Source: Streptomyces sp. NBC_01275 (GTDB lineage Bacteria; Actinomycetota; Actinomycetes; Streptomycetales; Streptomycetaceae). From it: a stretch of DNA of 64,000 bases. The notes under the pieces were generated by a model, which was not told where the DNA came from, ran no database searches, and saw only the letters and a list, made by a program, of their open reading frames with translations. The stretch is taken from the NCBI RefSeq assembly GCF_026340655.1, contig NZ_JAPEOZ010000001.1:10106001-10170000 (forward strand), read 5' to 3'. A program made the translations under genes and the position numbers. Positions 32,493 to 40,229 of this stretch are shown here, piece after piece (position 1 is the first letter of the stretch; the number at the start of each line of letters is the position of its first letter).

Positions 32493-33220
32493 GGACCCTC
32501 GTGCGCGGCCCGGAGCACGTATCCGGCCCCTCGCACGGTGTGGATCATCGGAGTCCGGCCCTTGTCGATCTTCGACCGGAGACTGTGGACGTAGACCTCG
32601 ACCAGGTTTCCCTCCCCGTCGAACGAACTGTTCCAGACGTGGTCAAGGAGGTGAGCCTTGCTGAACACCTGTCGGGGATGGCCCATCAGGAACCACAGGA
32701 GGTCGAACTCCTTCGCCGTGAGCCTGAGCGACACTCCGCCACGGTGCGCCTTGCGGCCCTGCTCCGACAGAACCAGGTCGCCCAGCGCTCGAACGGATCC
32801 GTCCTCGGAGGACTCCTCGGTACCGAGGCCGCAACGGCGCAGCAGCCCGCGCAGTCGCAACATCACCTCCTCCAGCGAGAAAGGCTTGGTCACGTAGTCG
32901 TCCGCGCCCGCCGACAGGCCGTCCAGTCGGTGGTCGAGCGCGTCCCGGGCGGTGAGCATGAGGATGGGCAGCCCCGCATGGTCGTGCCGCAGCCGGCGCA
33001 GTACTCGTAAGCCGTTGAGGTCGGGCAACATCCAGTCCAGGACGACGACGTGCGGACGGCACGCTCGCGAGAGCTGTACGGCGCTGTGCCCGTCCGGGGC
33101 GAGGAAGGGGTGCCATCCCGCCGCGGCGACGGCCACGGACAGCAGCTCCCTGAGTTCCGGTTCGTCATCGACGATCAGTACACGGACGGCACCGTCATGT
33201 GCTGCGGGTTGGTGTGGCAT
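32489..33220 (-). CDS. OmpR/PhoB-type response regulator (orphaned)
   Basis: A 243-residue two-component response regulator. Receiver domain: VRVLIVDDEPELRELL with the acidic pair, phosphorylation-site Asp in VVVLDWMLPDLNG, Thr in MLTARDAL and Lys in DDYVTKPFSLEEV. C-terminal winged helix: LTAKEFDLLWFLMGHPRQVF, EVYVHSLRSKIDKG, IHTVRGAGYVLR. The start is the ATG at 33220 with AAGGAA and GGAG upstream; a longer open frame to 33385 runs into the AT-rich leader. The downstream kinase gene overlaps as ATGA but is a remnant. It diverges from the DUF3500/HupE pair across an AT-rich leader and may regulate it. Confidence 0.9.
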   Translation of the reverse strand: MPHQPAAHDGAVRVLIVDDEPELRELLSVAVAAAGWHPFLAPDGHSAVQLSRACRPHVVVLDWMLPDLNGLRVLRRLRHDHAGLPILMLTARDALDHRLDGLSAGADDYVTKPFSLEEVMLRLRGLLRRCGLGTEESSEDGSVRALGDLVLSEQGRKAHRGGVSLRLTAKEFDLLWFLMGHPRQVFSKAHLLDHVWNSSFDGEGNLVEVYVHSLRSKIDKGRTPMIHTVRGAGYVLRAAHEGP

Positions 33221-33711
33221 GGCTCCAATATTCCTTTCGATGCTGTCCACATACTTTGCACGCCGGGTCTCGGCCCGAAGCGCGCTCACTCTCCACGGAA
33301 TCCCGCGATCGGACCAGTTTCGTTTTCGGGGAACCTGAAAGATCGAATCGGACAGCTCTACCCCTAGGGTCGCAAAAGTATGCAAGGCTCCAGATGGGCG
33401 GATTTTCTCTCGGCCGATAATCTACTTAACTGGACTTTCTCCCCTCAGTCCGAGCGTCTGTGTCTCACGCCAATGTGCTGTCAACTCAACAGAGTTGACA
33501 AGAACTCATGAGAAAATCAAAGTTTTCTTAGGTGTACGTCATAGTGTTCGGCGATCGAATGTGGCCGTCAAAGCCGATGTCGCAGGGCTTTCCGGGAAAC
33601 CTTTTTCAGGCACCTAAAAGGCCGCCGCTTTCTCAGGTATTCGTCCTGGAATCAAAAACGGGAACATTCCTCGGAAGTCCGCCGCGCGCCACCCTTGAGG
33701 GGAATATATAA
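33221..33711. promoter_or_regulatory. AT-rich divergent leader with perfect 9-4-9 dyad
   Basis: This 491-nt gap is much richer in A/T than its surroundings. It contains the perfect inverted repeat TGTCAACTC-AACA-GAGTTGACA (33479-33500), AGAAAA/TTTTCT (33511-33516 / 33523-33528) and CCTTTT/AAAAGG (33600-33605 / 33616-33621). The 9-4-9 dyad is a strong operator candidate for the adjacent response regulator or another factor. The downstream gene has GAGGGG before its GTG. Confidence 0.55.
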
Positions 33712-34866
33712 GTGCAGGCCAAAAACGTTCATCGCAGGTTGCAGGGCAAGCGCAGGAAGACCATCGTGGCCTGTGCCGCGGCGACGACCGTGCTCCTGGG
33801 CACGTTGTACGCCACCGCGAACGCCGCGTCCGTCCAGGACCAGCCCTCGTCGTCCCAGCAGTCGGCCCCCACATCCCGGGAGCCGGCGGAGTCGGCGACC
33901 GCGACCACAGCGGCGTCGACCACGACCGTCTCGGCCGTGACCGAAGCCGCCGACGCGTTCGTGGACACCCTGGACTCCGATCAACAGTCGGAGGTGCTTC
34001 TCGACCTCACCGAGGCGAACGCCACGGCTTGGTCGAACCTTCCGTGCGGTTCGACCTGTCGGGTCGGCATCGAGCTGAGCTCGCTCACCGACGACCAACT
34101 CACCGCCGCCAAGGCGGTGCTGAAGGCGGCAGCGGGCACCAGCAGCGGCGCCGGGTACGACCAGATCAGCCAGATCCTGCTGGCCGACGACGTCCTCGGC
34201 GAAACCGCCAGCGGCTACGGCAGCGGCAACTACTACCTGGCGTTCCTGGGCGCTCCGAGCACGGACGGTACGTGGCAGCTGCACTTCGGCGGTCACCACC
34301 TCGCGGTCAACCTCACCTACGCGGATGGGGAGGTCACCGGCACCAGCCCGTTCTTCATCGGGGTGGAGCCGTCCAGCTGGACCGCGGACGACGGCACCTC
34401 GTACGCGCCCATGGACGGAATGCGTGACGGGATGCTCGCCGTGCTCGGCAGCCTGAGCGCGGACGAGCTCACCACGGCGAAGCTCTCCGAATCATTCAGC
34501 GACGTGCTGCTCGGCCCGGACGAGGACGGCGAGTTCCCGACGACCAAGGAGGGCGTAGCGGTCGGCGATCTGACGGACGCCCAGCAGCAGCTGGTGCTCG
34601 ACGCCATCGAACCCTGGGTCGACGGCGTCGACGACACGACTGCCGCTTCGCTGTTGAGCACGTACGAGTCGGAACTCGACGAGACCTACCTCTCGTACTC
34701 CGGCGGAACCGATCTGGACACCCAGGGCGACTACGTGCGCATCGACGGGCCGAGTGTCTGGATCGAGTTCGTCTGCCAGGACGGTGTGATCTACACGGAC
34801 CAGATTCACTACCACTCCGTGTATCGCGACCACACCCGCGACTACGGTGGAGAGTTCTCGTTCTGA
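33712..34866 (+). CDS. Exported DUF3500 domain protein
   Basis: A 384-residue protein. The first ~40 residues (basic start, then TIVACAAATTVLLGTLYATANA) are a signal peptide or anchor; a Ser/Thr/Ala linker follows to about residue 75. The rest fits DUF3500: AADAFVDTLDSDQQSEVLLD, YYLAFLGAPSTDGTWQLHFG, GHHLAVNLTYADGEVTGTSP and a C-terminal SVWIEFVCQDGVIYTDQIHY. DUF3500 proteins are of unknown function. The His-rich GGHH and IHYHSVYRDH segments could bind metal (inference). Start GTG with GAGGGG 9 nt upstream. Its stop overlaps the ATG of the HupE-like gene by one base (TGATG), so they are translationally coupled. Confidence 0.8.
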   Translation: MQAKNVHRRLQGKRRKTIVACAAATTVLLGTLYATANAASVQDQPSSSQQSAPTSREPAESATATTAASTTTVSAVTEAADAFVDTLDSDQQSEVLLDLTEANATAWSNLPCGSTCRVGIELSSLTDDQLTAAKAVLKAAAGTSSGAGYDQISQILLADDVLGETASGYGSGNYYLAFLGAPSTDGTWQLHFGGHHLAVNLTYADGEVTGTSPFFIGVEPSSWTADDGTSYAPMDGMRDGMLAVLGSLSADELTTAKLSESFSDVLLGPDEDGEFPTTKEGVAVGDLTDAQQQLVLDAIEPWVDGVDDTTAASLLSTYESELDETYLSYSGGTDLDTQGDYVRIDGPSVWIEFVCQDGVIYTDQIHYHSVYRDHTRDYGGEFSF

Positions 34867-36455
34867 TGAACCGGCTGCCGATCTCATTGGCATCAGCACT
34901 GCGCATGATGGCAGGGGTCGCGGTGGCGGTACTGGCGGCGCTGCTCCTGGCGGCGCCGCCGGCCGCTGCACATCCCATGCCTCACTCTGTGCTCCTGCTC
35001 GACGTGCACGAGACGTCGGTGAGCGCCGAACTGGAACTCCCGGTGGACGATTTCTCCCGGGCGAGCGCAATCGACCTGACCGACGCCACCGCCGTCGAGC
35101 TGTCGGCGAAGACCACCGCGATCCGCCGCTACCTGGCCGCCCATCTGCACCCCACGACCGTCCGGGGCAAGGCATGGGACGTCACCTTCGGCGAGATCAC
35201 ACTGGACCGGACGCGGCAGACCTCCACCGGTACGTACCGCGAACTGACCGTCCAGGCCACGCTCACCCCGCCTTCCGGCGGGGACCCGCGCCACTTCGTC
35301 CTCGACTACGACGCCATCGTCCACCAGGTCGTCACCCACATCGCCCTGATCTCCGTCCGTCAGGACTGGGCCACGGGCCGAGTGTCCGAGGAACAGGACG
35401 CCGCCACCCAGGTGGGAGTCGTCCGCATCGACGTCCGCAGCATGGCGGTCCCGGCTCTCACCATCAACCTGGAGAGCGGAAGCGTCTGGAACGGGACCTT
35501 CACCATGTTCCGGCTCGGCGCCACCCACATCCTCGAAGGCACCGATCATCTGCTCTTCCTGCTCATCCTCCTCCTGCCCGCGCCACTGCGCGCGGCTGGG
35601 AACCGTTGGCGAGGGACGGTCGGCGCCCGGACCTCCATCAACCGCATCGCCCGCACCACCCTCGCCTTCACCATCGGGCATTCCCTGGCGCTCGCCCTGA
35701 GCGCCTTCGGTCGCCTCGACATCCCGGCCCAGCCGGTCGAAGCGTTCATCGCCGTCAGCATCCTTGTCGGCGCCGCCCATGCGATACGGCCCCTCTTCCC
35801 AGGGCGCGAGGCCGTCGTCGCCGGGGTCTTCGGTCTCGGGCACGGCCTGGCGTTCTCCCTCACCCTCGCCGAGATGAACCTCTCCACCGCCCAACTCGCC
35901 CTCAGCCTCTTGGGATTCAATCTCGGCATCGAGGGGATGCAACTCCTGCTCGTTCTCCTCGCCCTGCCGAGCCTGCTCCTCCTCTCCCGGCTGCCCAGGC
36001 ACTCCGTCGTGCGCTGCGCCTGCGCGGCGCTGACCGCAGCCGCCGCCCTCGGCTGGCTGCTCGACCGCATCGGCATGCCCAACCCGATGGCCCGCGCCGC
36101 GGACAGCGCCGGGTCCCACACATCCCAGCTGTTCGTCGTCCTCATCGGCACCGCTGCACTCTCCGTACTCCGGATGGGCGCCCTCTACCGCCGCGACCGA
36201 AGGCTGCTGCACACGACAGGAGTGCTGAACACCGATGGACATGGCCGCACCGCGGCTGCAGACCCTGGCCTCACGCGGGAGCGGCGGGCCGCAGCCGGGA
36301 ACGAGACCTTCTCGCGGCGCATCGAAAGAAGAAGGCCGGCTCACCCCGCACACTCCAACGGGCAGTCACTTCACGATCAAGCACGACGCCGGGCAGTCCG
36401 GGTCGGCACCGTCGACGCTGATCACGAAGACTCCGGGGAACCACATGACCGCTGA
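34866..36455 (+). CDS. HupE/UreJ-like exported membrane protein
   Basis: A 529-residue protein. A signal peptide (ALRMMAGVAVAVLAALLLAA, PPAAAHPMPHS) is followed by a ~190-residue extracytoplasmic domain (His-containing start, beta-rich) and a HupE/UreJ_2 membrane domain with about six helices: FRLGATHILEGTDHLLFLLI, FTIGHSLALALSAFG and VFGLGHGLAFSLTLAEM, whose His/Asp residues are characteristic. HupE/UreJ relatives are linked to metal (Ni/Co/Cu) handling. After about residue 445 the tail is Arg/His/Asp-rich and low-complexity, possibly a read-on extension. It overlaps the DUF3500 gene, with which this family commonly pairs. Precise substrate unknown. Confidence 0.8.
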   Translation: MNRLPISLASALRMMAGVAVAVLAALLLAAPPAAAHPMPHSVLLLDVHETSVSAELELPVDDFSRASAIDLTDATAVELSAKTTAIRRYLAAHLHPTTVRGKAWDVTFGEITLDRTRQTSTGTYRELTVQATLTPPSGGDPRHFVLDYDAIVHQVVTHIALISVRQDWATGRVSEEQDAATQVGVVRIDVRSMAVPALTINLESGSVWNGTFTMFRLGATHILEGTDHLLFLLILLLPAPLRAAGNRWRGTVGARTSINRIARTTLAFTIGHSLALALSAFGRLDIPAQPVEAFIAVSILVGAAHAIRPLFPGREAVVAGVFGLGHGLAFSLTLAEMNLSTAQLALSLLGFNLGIEGMQLLLVLLALPSLLLLSRLPRHSVVRCACAALTAAAALGWLLDRIGMPNPMARAADSAGSHTSQLFVVLIGTAALSVLRMGALYRRDRRLLHTTGVLNTDGHGRTAAADPGLTRERRAAAGNETFSRRIERRRPAHPAHSNGQSLHDQARRRAVRVGTVDADHEDSGEPHDR

Positions 36456-36496
36456 GAAGGCGCGTCTGGGAAGTGGCCCGAGGTGCTGTCGCTCCG

Positions 36497-36811
36497 TCAC
36501 TCCTGATGCAGGGAGGCGACCCAGCGGTCGTCCTGGAACTCGGCAGGCACCTCGTCCTCCGACGGGTCGATTCCTCGACGCTCCAGCTCGTCGAACCAAC
36601 GGTCCCGCTGTGACTTCGGGAGATGCCGTCCGCACCAGGGACAGAAGTCGATGGTGATGCTCGACGTGCCGCCATCATGGATGATCAGCCCGTACTCCTG
36701 AAACTTGGCGCTGAAGCCGATCAGTGAGTCCGGACAGACGAAGGCGTCGTCGTGCTGGTCACAGTGCACGCTGAGGTGGCTGGTCATCGCCTCGCAGCAA
36801 TGAGTGGTCAT
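36497..36811 (-). CDS. DUF6980 family zinc-ribbon-like protein
   Basis: A 104-residue soluble protein. The pattern THCCEAMTSHLSVHCDQHDD, FVCPDSLIGFSAKFQEYGLI, IHDGGTSSITIDFCPWCGRH and KSQRDRWFDELERRGIDP matches the small DUF6980 family. Paired Cys (CC, C, CP, CPWC) plus His suggest one or two structural zinc sites. The function is unknown. The gene is intact, single, and convergent with the end of the HupE-like gene. Confidence 0.78.
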   Translation of the reverse strand: MTTHCCEAMTSHLSVHCDQHDDAFVCPDSLIGFSAKFQEYGLIIHDGGTSSITIDFCPWCGRHLPKSQRDRWFDELERRGIDPSEDEVPAEFQDDRWVASLHQE

Positions 36812-36991
36812 GACTTCGACCTCTCGTCGATCGGCATCATGACCGGAAGTAGATCACGGTCTGCGACGGCCGGCAGCCAGGCAGGAATGTCCGAAACGTG
36901 ACGGTCGTCGTCTCCAACCGTTTTGCCTCCCTCTTTGTCTCACCTGGCATAGATGCGCAATACGCAGGAAACGGAAGGGAGTTGCTCGCCG

Positions 36992-37537
36992 ATGAGACGC
37001 TGGGCAACGGCGCTGGCAGCACTGGCACTGGTACTGACGGGAGGAGGCGCCGCGTCGACTGCCGCCGCCGCGCAGACCACGGCTTGCGAGACGGGCTGGG
37101 GGAGTATGGCGAAGGCGGCGCCGGGATCGCTGGCGATGACCGGTTCCCTCACGGACGTCAGAACCGGCCGGCACGACTGCTACGACCGGATGGTCTTCGA
37201 TGTTCCGGGCATGACGACGTCCGACCCGGCCTTGTACTGGGTCCAGTACGTCCCCGGTTTCGCCCATCCCCCGTCCCAGACCGGCATCCCGGTCGCGGGA
37301 GGGGCGGTCATCGAGATCGAGTTCACCGCGCCGGTCGACGACGCGCAGTACCACGTCGGGCTCGCGGATCCGCTGCCGGGACTCGACTTCAGCGGCTACC
37401 GGACCTTCCGGGACGCAAAGTTCGGCGGCCACTACGACGGAGGGACCCATATCGGACTCGGCGTCCGAGCCAGGCTGCCGTTCCGGGTGCTGGTGCTGCC
37501 CGACCGGCTGGTGGTGGATGTGGCGCACAGCTGGTAG
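36992..37537 (+). CDS. Exported AMIN-like domain protein
   Basis: A 181-residue secreted protein. From the ATG at 36992 (GGAAGGGAG upstream) the N-terminus [20 protein letters not shown] then STAAAAQT is a signal peptide. The mature part has GSLTDVRTGRHDCYDRMVFD, an internal VIEIEFTAP strand and FRVLVLPDRLVVDVAHSW at the end, the pattern of the actinobacterial AMIN-like domain that is thought to bind cell-wall components. Cys46 and the Cys in the HDCYD motif could form a disulphide. The longer frame from 36953 would bury the signal peptide and is less likely. Single gene upstream of the tRNA. Confidence 0.78.
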   Translation: MRRWATALAALALVLTGGGAASTAAAAQTTACETGWGSMAKAAPGSLAMTGSLTDVRTGRHDCYDRMVFDVPGMTTSDPALYWVQYVPGFAHPPSQTGIPVAGGAVIEIEFTAPVDDAQYHVGLADPLPGLDFSGYRTFRDAKFGGHYDGGTHIGLGVRARLPFRVLVLPDRLVVDVAHSW

Positions 37538-37599
37538 CCGCGGGAGCCCGGTAAATCGCTGCACGTGTCGCGTTTCGTGGCGTACGGTGGGGACGCCGA

Positions 37600-37674
37600 C
37601 GCGGGGTGGAGCAGCTCGGTAGCTCGCTGGGCTCATAACCCAGAGGTCGCGTGGTTCAAATCCCGCCCCCGCTA
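37600..37674 (+). tRNA. tRNA-fMet (CAT) with an extra T-stem base
   Basis: The acceptor 5' strand CGCGGGG pairs with CCCCGC at the 3' end, leaving the C1/U72 mismatch of initiator tRNAs. The D arm is AGCAGCTCGGTAGCT. The anticodon arm GGGCTCATAACCC has the three consecutive G-C pairs diagnostic of initiator tRNA and anticodon CAT. The T loop is TTCAAAT. The 5' T-stem reads GCGTGG opposite CCCGC, so it carries one extra T that must bulge; the tRNA is 75 nt without CCA instead of 74. CCA is not encoded (ACGAAG follows). It may be a functional variant or a decaying copy. Confidence 0.8.
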
Positions 37675-37773
37675 CGAAGATCCGGCTCCCGCCGACACCC
37701 ATATCGGCGGCAGCCGGAAGCAGATACGCCTCAGCCCAGCGCAAGGCCTCGACGGCGGCGTCTCGGAGGATGC

Positions 37774-38208
37774 TCAGTCGAGACAGAACTCGTTGCCCTC
37801 GATGTCCTGCATCACGATGCACGACTCATTGTGGTCATCGGCAAGCAGCACGCGCTCGCGTATCGCGCCGAGCGCGACCAGTCGCGCGCACTCGGCTTCG
37901 AGCGTGGCGAGGCGCTCTTCCCCAACGAGCCCGGTGCCGACCCGCACGTCAAGATGCACCCGATTCTTGACGACCTTCCCTTCGGGGACGCGCTGGAAGT
38001 ACAGCCGCGGGCCCACGCCTGAGGGGTCACTGCAGGTGAACGCTGAGCCCTGCCGCTCAGGCGGCAGAGAGCGATCGAAATCGTCCCACGTGGCAAACCC
38101 CTCCGGTGGCGGCGGTACGACGTATCCCAAGACCTCGCACCAAAAGCGGGCGACGCGCTCAGGTTCTGCGCAGTCGAAGGTGACTTGGAACTGCTTGATC
38201 GATGACAT
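37774..38208 (-). CDS. VOC-superfamily (glyoxalase/bleomycin-resistance-like) protein, copy 1
   Basis: A 144-residue single VOC domain protein. KQFQVTFDCAEPERVARFWC, EVLGYVVPPPPEGFATWDDF, GVGPRLYFQRVPEGKVVKNR, VHLDVRVGTGLVGEERLATL and the final CIVMQDIEGNEFCLD contain the paired beta-alpha-beta units and the Glu/His positions (HLDV, EGNEF) used for metal binding in the fold. The reaction is unknown. It is almost identical in sequence to the gene at 45198, in opposite orientation, showing recent duplication. Single gene next to the initiator tRNA. Confidence 0.86.
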   Translation of the reverse strand: MSSIKQFQVTFDCAEPERVARFWCEVLGYVVPPPPEGFATWDDFDRSLPPERQGSAFTCSDPSGVGPRLYFQRVPEGKVVKNRVHLDVRVGTGLVGEERLATLEAECARLVALGAIRERVLLADDHNESCIVMQDIEGNEFCLD

Positions 38209-38284
38209 CGGCGCACCCTAGCAGGGGGACTCTGTTGCTCATTTCCCGGTGTGGATCCCCATGTTGTCGGGAGGACGGCTTCTG

Positions 38285-38657
38285 CTAGAGATCGGGCTCG
38301 GCGTGAGCGGTCCGGTTGGCGGCCGCCGGCCTGATCGAGGGCGGGGCCAGTGACCGGGAGGTGGCCCGGCGGTTCAGGGTGACGCGTGTGTCGGCCAACC
38401 GCTGGCGTCGGGCGTTGGCTTCGGGCGGTCGGCAGTCCCTGGTCTCCAAGGGGCACGGCGGTGCCCGTTGCAGGCGTCTGGTCACACCTGAAACGGTCCC
38501 TGGCCAACCTCACCGAACACAGCCTCGACCACCTCACCGCGCTGGTGAAGACCCGGCTTAAACGGATGCAGTACCGACCCGGCCTCATCGACGGCCTCAT
38601 CGCCAAGACCGGCCTCGACTTCCAACCGCCGTAGCCTCAGCCATTGAAGATCTCTAG
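38285..38657 (+). mobile_element. IS630-derived deletion derivative
   Basis: Flanked by the inverted nonamer CTAGAGATC (38285-38293) and GATCTCTAG (38649-38657). Inside, [20 protein letters not shown] and [20 protein letters not shown] encode the HTH of an IS630-family transposase. This jumps directly to [20 protein letters not shown] and KRMQYRPGLIDGLIAKTGLD, the C-terminus. The complete catalytic DDE region is deleted, leaving a ~370-bp non-autonomous remnant that keeps both ends, like a MITE precursor. It is a different subtype from the element at 29642. Confidence 0.75.
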
Positions 38658-38663
38658 AGGACG

Positions 38664-39068
38664 CTAGAGGGCGCTAGGGGGCAGCAGGTGCGGGGCGCGG
38701 GCGCCGAGGATGCCGAAGACCTCGTCCTTCGCCGCACCCCGCAGCTCCGCCATGAAGGCCAGGTCCACCCGGCCGGTCCTGGCCCAGATCCCGCCGAGGG
38801 ACTCCGCACACTCCTGGGCCAGCACACTGGTGAACCCCTCGGCGCGGATGATCCGGATCAGGCACGATTCGACGAGCGGGCCGGAGAAAAACTCCAGGTC
38901 CATAGCCGCGTCGGACTTTTCGTCCTCGCGCGCCGCGGGGTCGTCGAGGATTCCGACGAGCAGAACCGCCCGTTCCTCGGGCGAGATCTCCGCCCGGCTC
39001 TCCAGCGGGGTCTCATCCGCGGTGGGGATCCGCCCCTTTCTGAACAGCCCCTCCAGCCAGGTCCTCAT
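38664..39068 (-). CDS. Hypothetical protein, HEAT-like helical
   Basis: A 134-residue, mostly alpha-helical acidic protein (TWLEGLFRKGRIPTADETPL; EERAVLLVGILDDPAAREDE; VLAQECAESLGGIWARTGRV; LAFMAELRGAAKDEVFGILG). The helix-turn-helix spacing recalls HEAT/ARM-like repeats and resembles actinobacterial proteins found as immunity-type or orphan genes; I recognise no named family. The start ATG is preceded by GAGGA. It lies 6 nt inside the right edge of the IS630 derivative, whose insertion left its stop codon intact. Confidence 0.62.
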   Translation of the reverse strand: MRTWLEGLFRKGRIPTADETPLESRAEISPEERAVLLVGILDDPAAREDEKSDAAMDLEFFSGPLVESCLIRIIRAEGFTSVLAQECAESLGGIWARTGRVDLAFMAELRGAAKDEVFGILGARAPHLLPPSAL

Positions 39069-39280
39069 CTGCTACCGATCCTCGATCCCGTCCCATGCGC
39101 CCCTGCCGACGCTGCCGCCGACCACGCTACCGAGGAAGTCGTAGGCAACGGTGGCAGCGCTCAGCAGCCTTAATGCCGGCCTTCCAGATTGACGGCTTCC
39201 GCAGCGCCTACGGGCTCGTCTGTGCTCGACTGCGGCAGCAGGCCGATCTTGGCTCCACACCCTCGTCATCAGTACCAGAC

Positions 39281-39321
39281 TCGCCCCAACCTCCGTAACC
39301 CCAGCCGTTGAAGCTCTCTAG
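39281..39321 (+). repeat. Scrap of an IS630-type right end
   Basis: The segment ending CAGCCGTTGAAGCTCTCTAG aligns with the right end of the derivative at 38657 (CAGCCATTGAAGATCTCTAG), including the preceding Cys-less PP-stop-like coding end. It indicates a second, older copy of the same element type, of which only the right terminus survives. Confidence 0.55.
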
Positions 39322-39390
39322 CCGCTGTTGTGTCGTGCGTTCGCAGGGGGGAACCGATGTCGATGCCTCCAAGAGGTTACCCACCGGTCC

Positions 39391-39430
39391 GGAACGGAAC
39401 GGAACGGAACGGAACGGAACGGAACGGAAC
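39391..39430. repeat. (GGAAC)8 pentanucleotide microsatellite
   Basis: Eight uninterrupted copies of GGAAC followed by GGACC. All three forward frames are open through it and encode repeating NGTER-type peptides, so small ORFs spanning it cannot be judged coding. Such arrays are unusual in this genome type. It lies 135 nt from the end of the M23 peptidase gene on the other strand. Confidence 0.9.
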
Positions 39431-39564
39431 GGACCGCGGCCACGGCCACGGCCCTCGCCGCGTTTCCCGACGACAGCCTGCCGATCCCATCAGCCCCCGC
39501 AACCCCGCCAGGCCCTGACCGTCTTGGAGATATGGTCAGCATGCGAGGACGATCCGTATCCCGG

Positions 39565-40215
39565 CTACCAGTTGGGTTTCATGTCGGATCCGAAGCCGCC
39601 GCCGGCCAGGCGTTTCTCGAAGTGAAGATGGGGGCCGGTGGCATTGCCGGTGGAGCCGACTTCTCCGACCTTTTGGCCGGCTTTGACTGAACCCCCGTTC
39701 ACGGTTCGCTTGGAGAGGTGGCAGTACCAGAAGTCGAATCCGTTGGCGCGTAGCACGAGGAAGTTGCCGAAACTGGGGTCATGCCCGGTGCGGGCTATGG
39801 AACCGCTGAGGACCGCGAGACATTGCTCGCCCTCCGGAGCGGCGTAGTCTGCGCCGGTGTGATAGCCCAGGGACCAGTGGGGTCCCTTCTTCCGGTAGGG
39901 GGTCGTGACCCCGTGTCCCGGTACAGGAGACGTGACGCGGGTACCAGGAGGTTTGGGCGGATGCACTTCCGGGACGTGGAGTCGGTCCCAAGAGGTCTTG
40001 CCGGGAATCCCGTTGGCGTCAGCCCCCTTGAACCCGATCTTGAGCTGCCAAGCGGCGTACGACTGTTGATCGACATCGGTCCACTCGGGACCAGGACCTG
40101 TCCGGTACTTCCCGCACTTTTCCGCCACCAGGCGTTTGCCCATCGCGGCGATGACGGGGCTACGTTGTCCTTTGTGGAAGAATGCCGATCCTGGGAATGG
40201 CGCCAGCGCAGGCAT
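39565..40215 (-). CDS. Peptidoglycan-binding domain plus M23 metallopeptidase
   Basis: A 216-residue cell-wall hydrolase. Residues ~1-80 form a peptidoglycan-binding module ending SYAAWQLKIGFKGADANGIP and GKTSWDRLHVPEV, shared with the amidase at 41184. Residues ~100-216 form an M23 endopeptidase: GYHTGADYAAPEG holds the first zinc ligands (HxxxD) and GPHLHFEKR the HxH motif. It would cleave peptide cross-links. No signal peptide or TM is present, so export needs another route (holin-like, lysis or non-classical). GGAGGGAGGGC precedes the ATG. It is third in a co-directional set with the transglycosylase (14 nt upstream) and the amidase. Confidence 0.88.
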   Translation of the reverse strand: MPALAPFPGSAFFHKGQRSPVIAAMGKRLVAEKCGKYRTGPGPEWTDVDQQSYAAWQLKIGFKGADANGIPGKTSWDRLHVPEVHPPKPPGTRVTSPVPGHGVTTPYRKKGPHWSLGYHTGADYAAPEGEQCLAVLSGSIARTGHDPSFGNFLVLRANGFDFWYCHLSKRTVNGGSVKAGQKVGEVGSTGNATGPHLHFEKRLAGGGFGSDMKPNW

Positions 40216-40229
40216 AGCCCTCCCTCCTT

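Noticed and set aside
33495..33523. TTGACA in the dyad as a -35 box
   Set aside because: No -10-like hexamer occurs at 16-19 nt downstream, so I treat it only as part of the dyad.
34847..36421. A 524-codon plus-strand frame overlapping the HupE-like gene
   Set aside because: Arg/Pro/His-rich shadow frame; the frame at 34866 has a signal peptide and clear membrane helices.
37600..37674. tRNA as attachment site of an integrated element
   Set aside because: I found no second copy of the tRNA 3' end and no integrase in the window.
39380..39440. The GGAAC array as a possible CRISPR
   Set aside because: The unit is 5 bp with no spacers. No CRISPR array or cas gene is present in the window.
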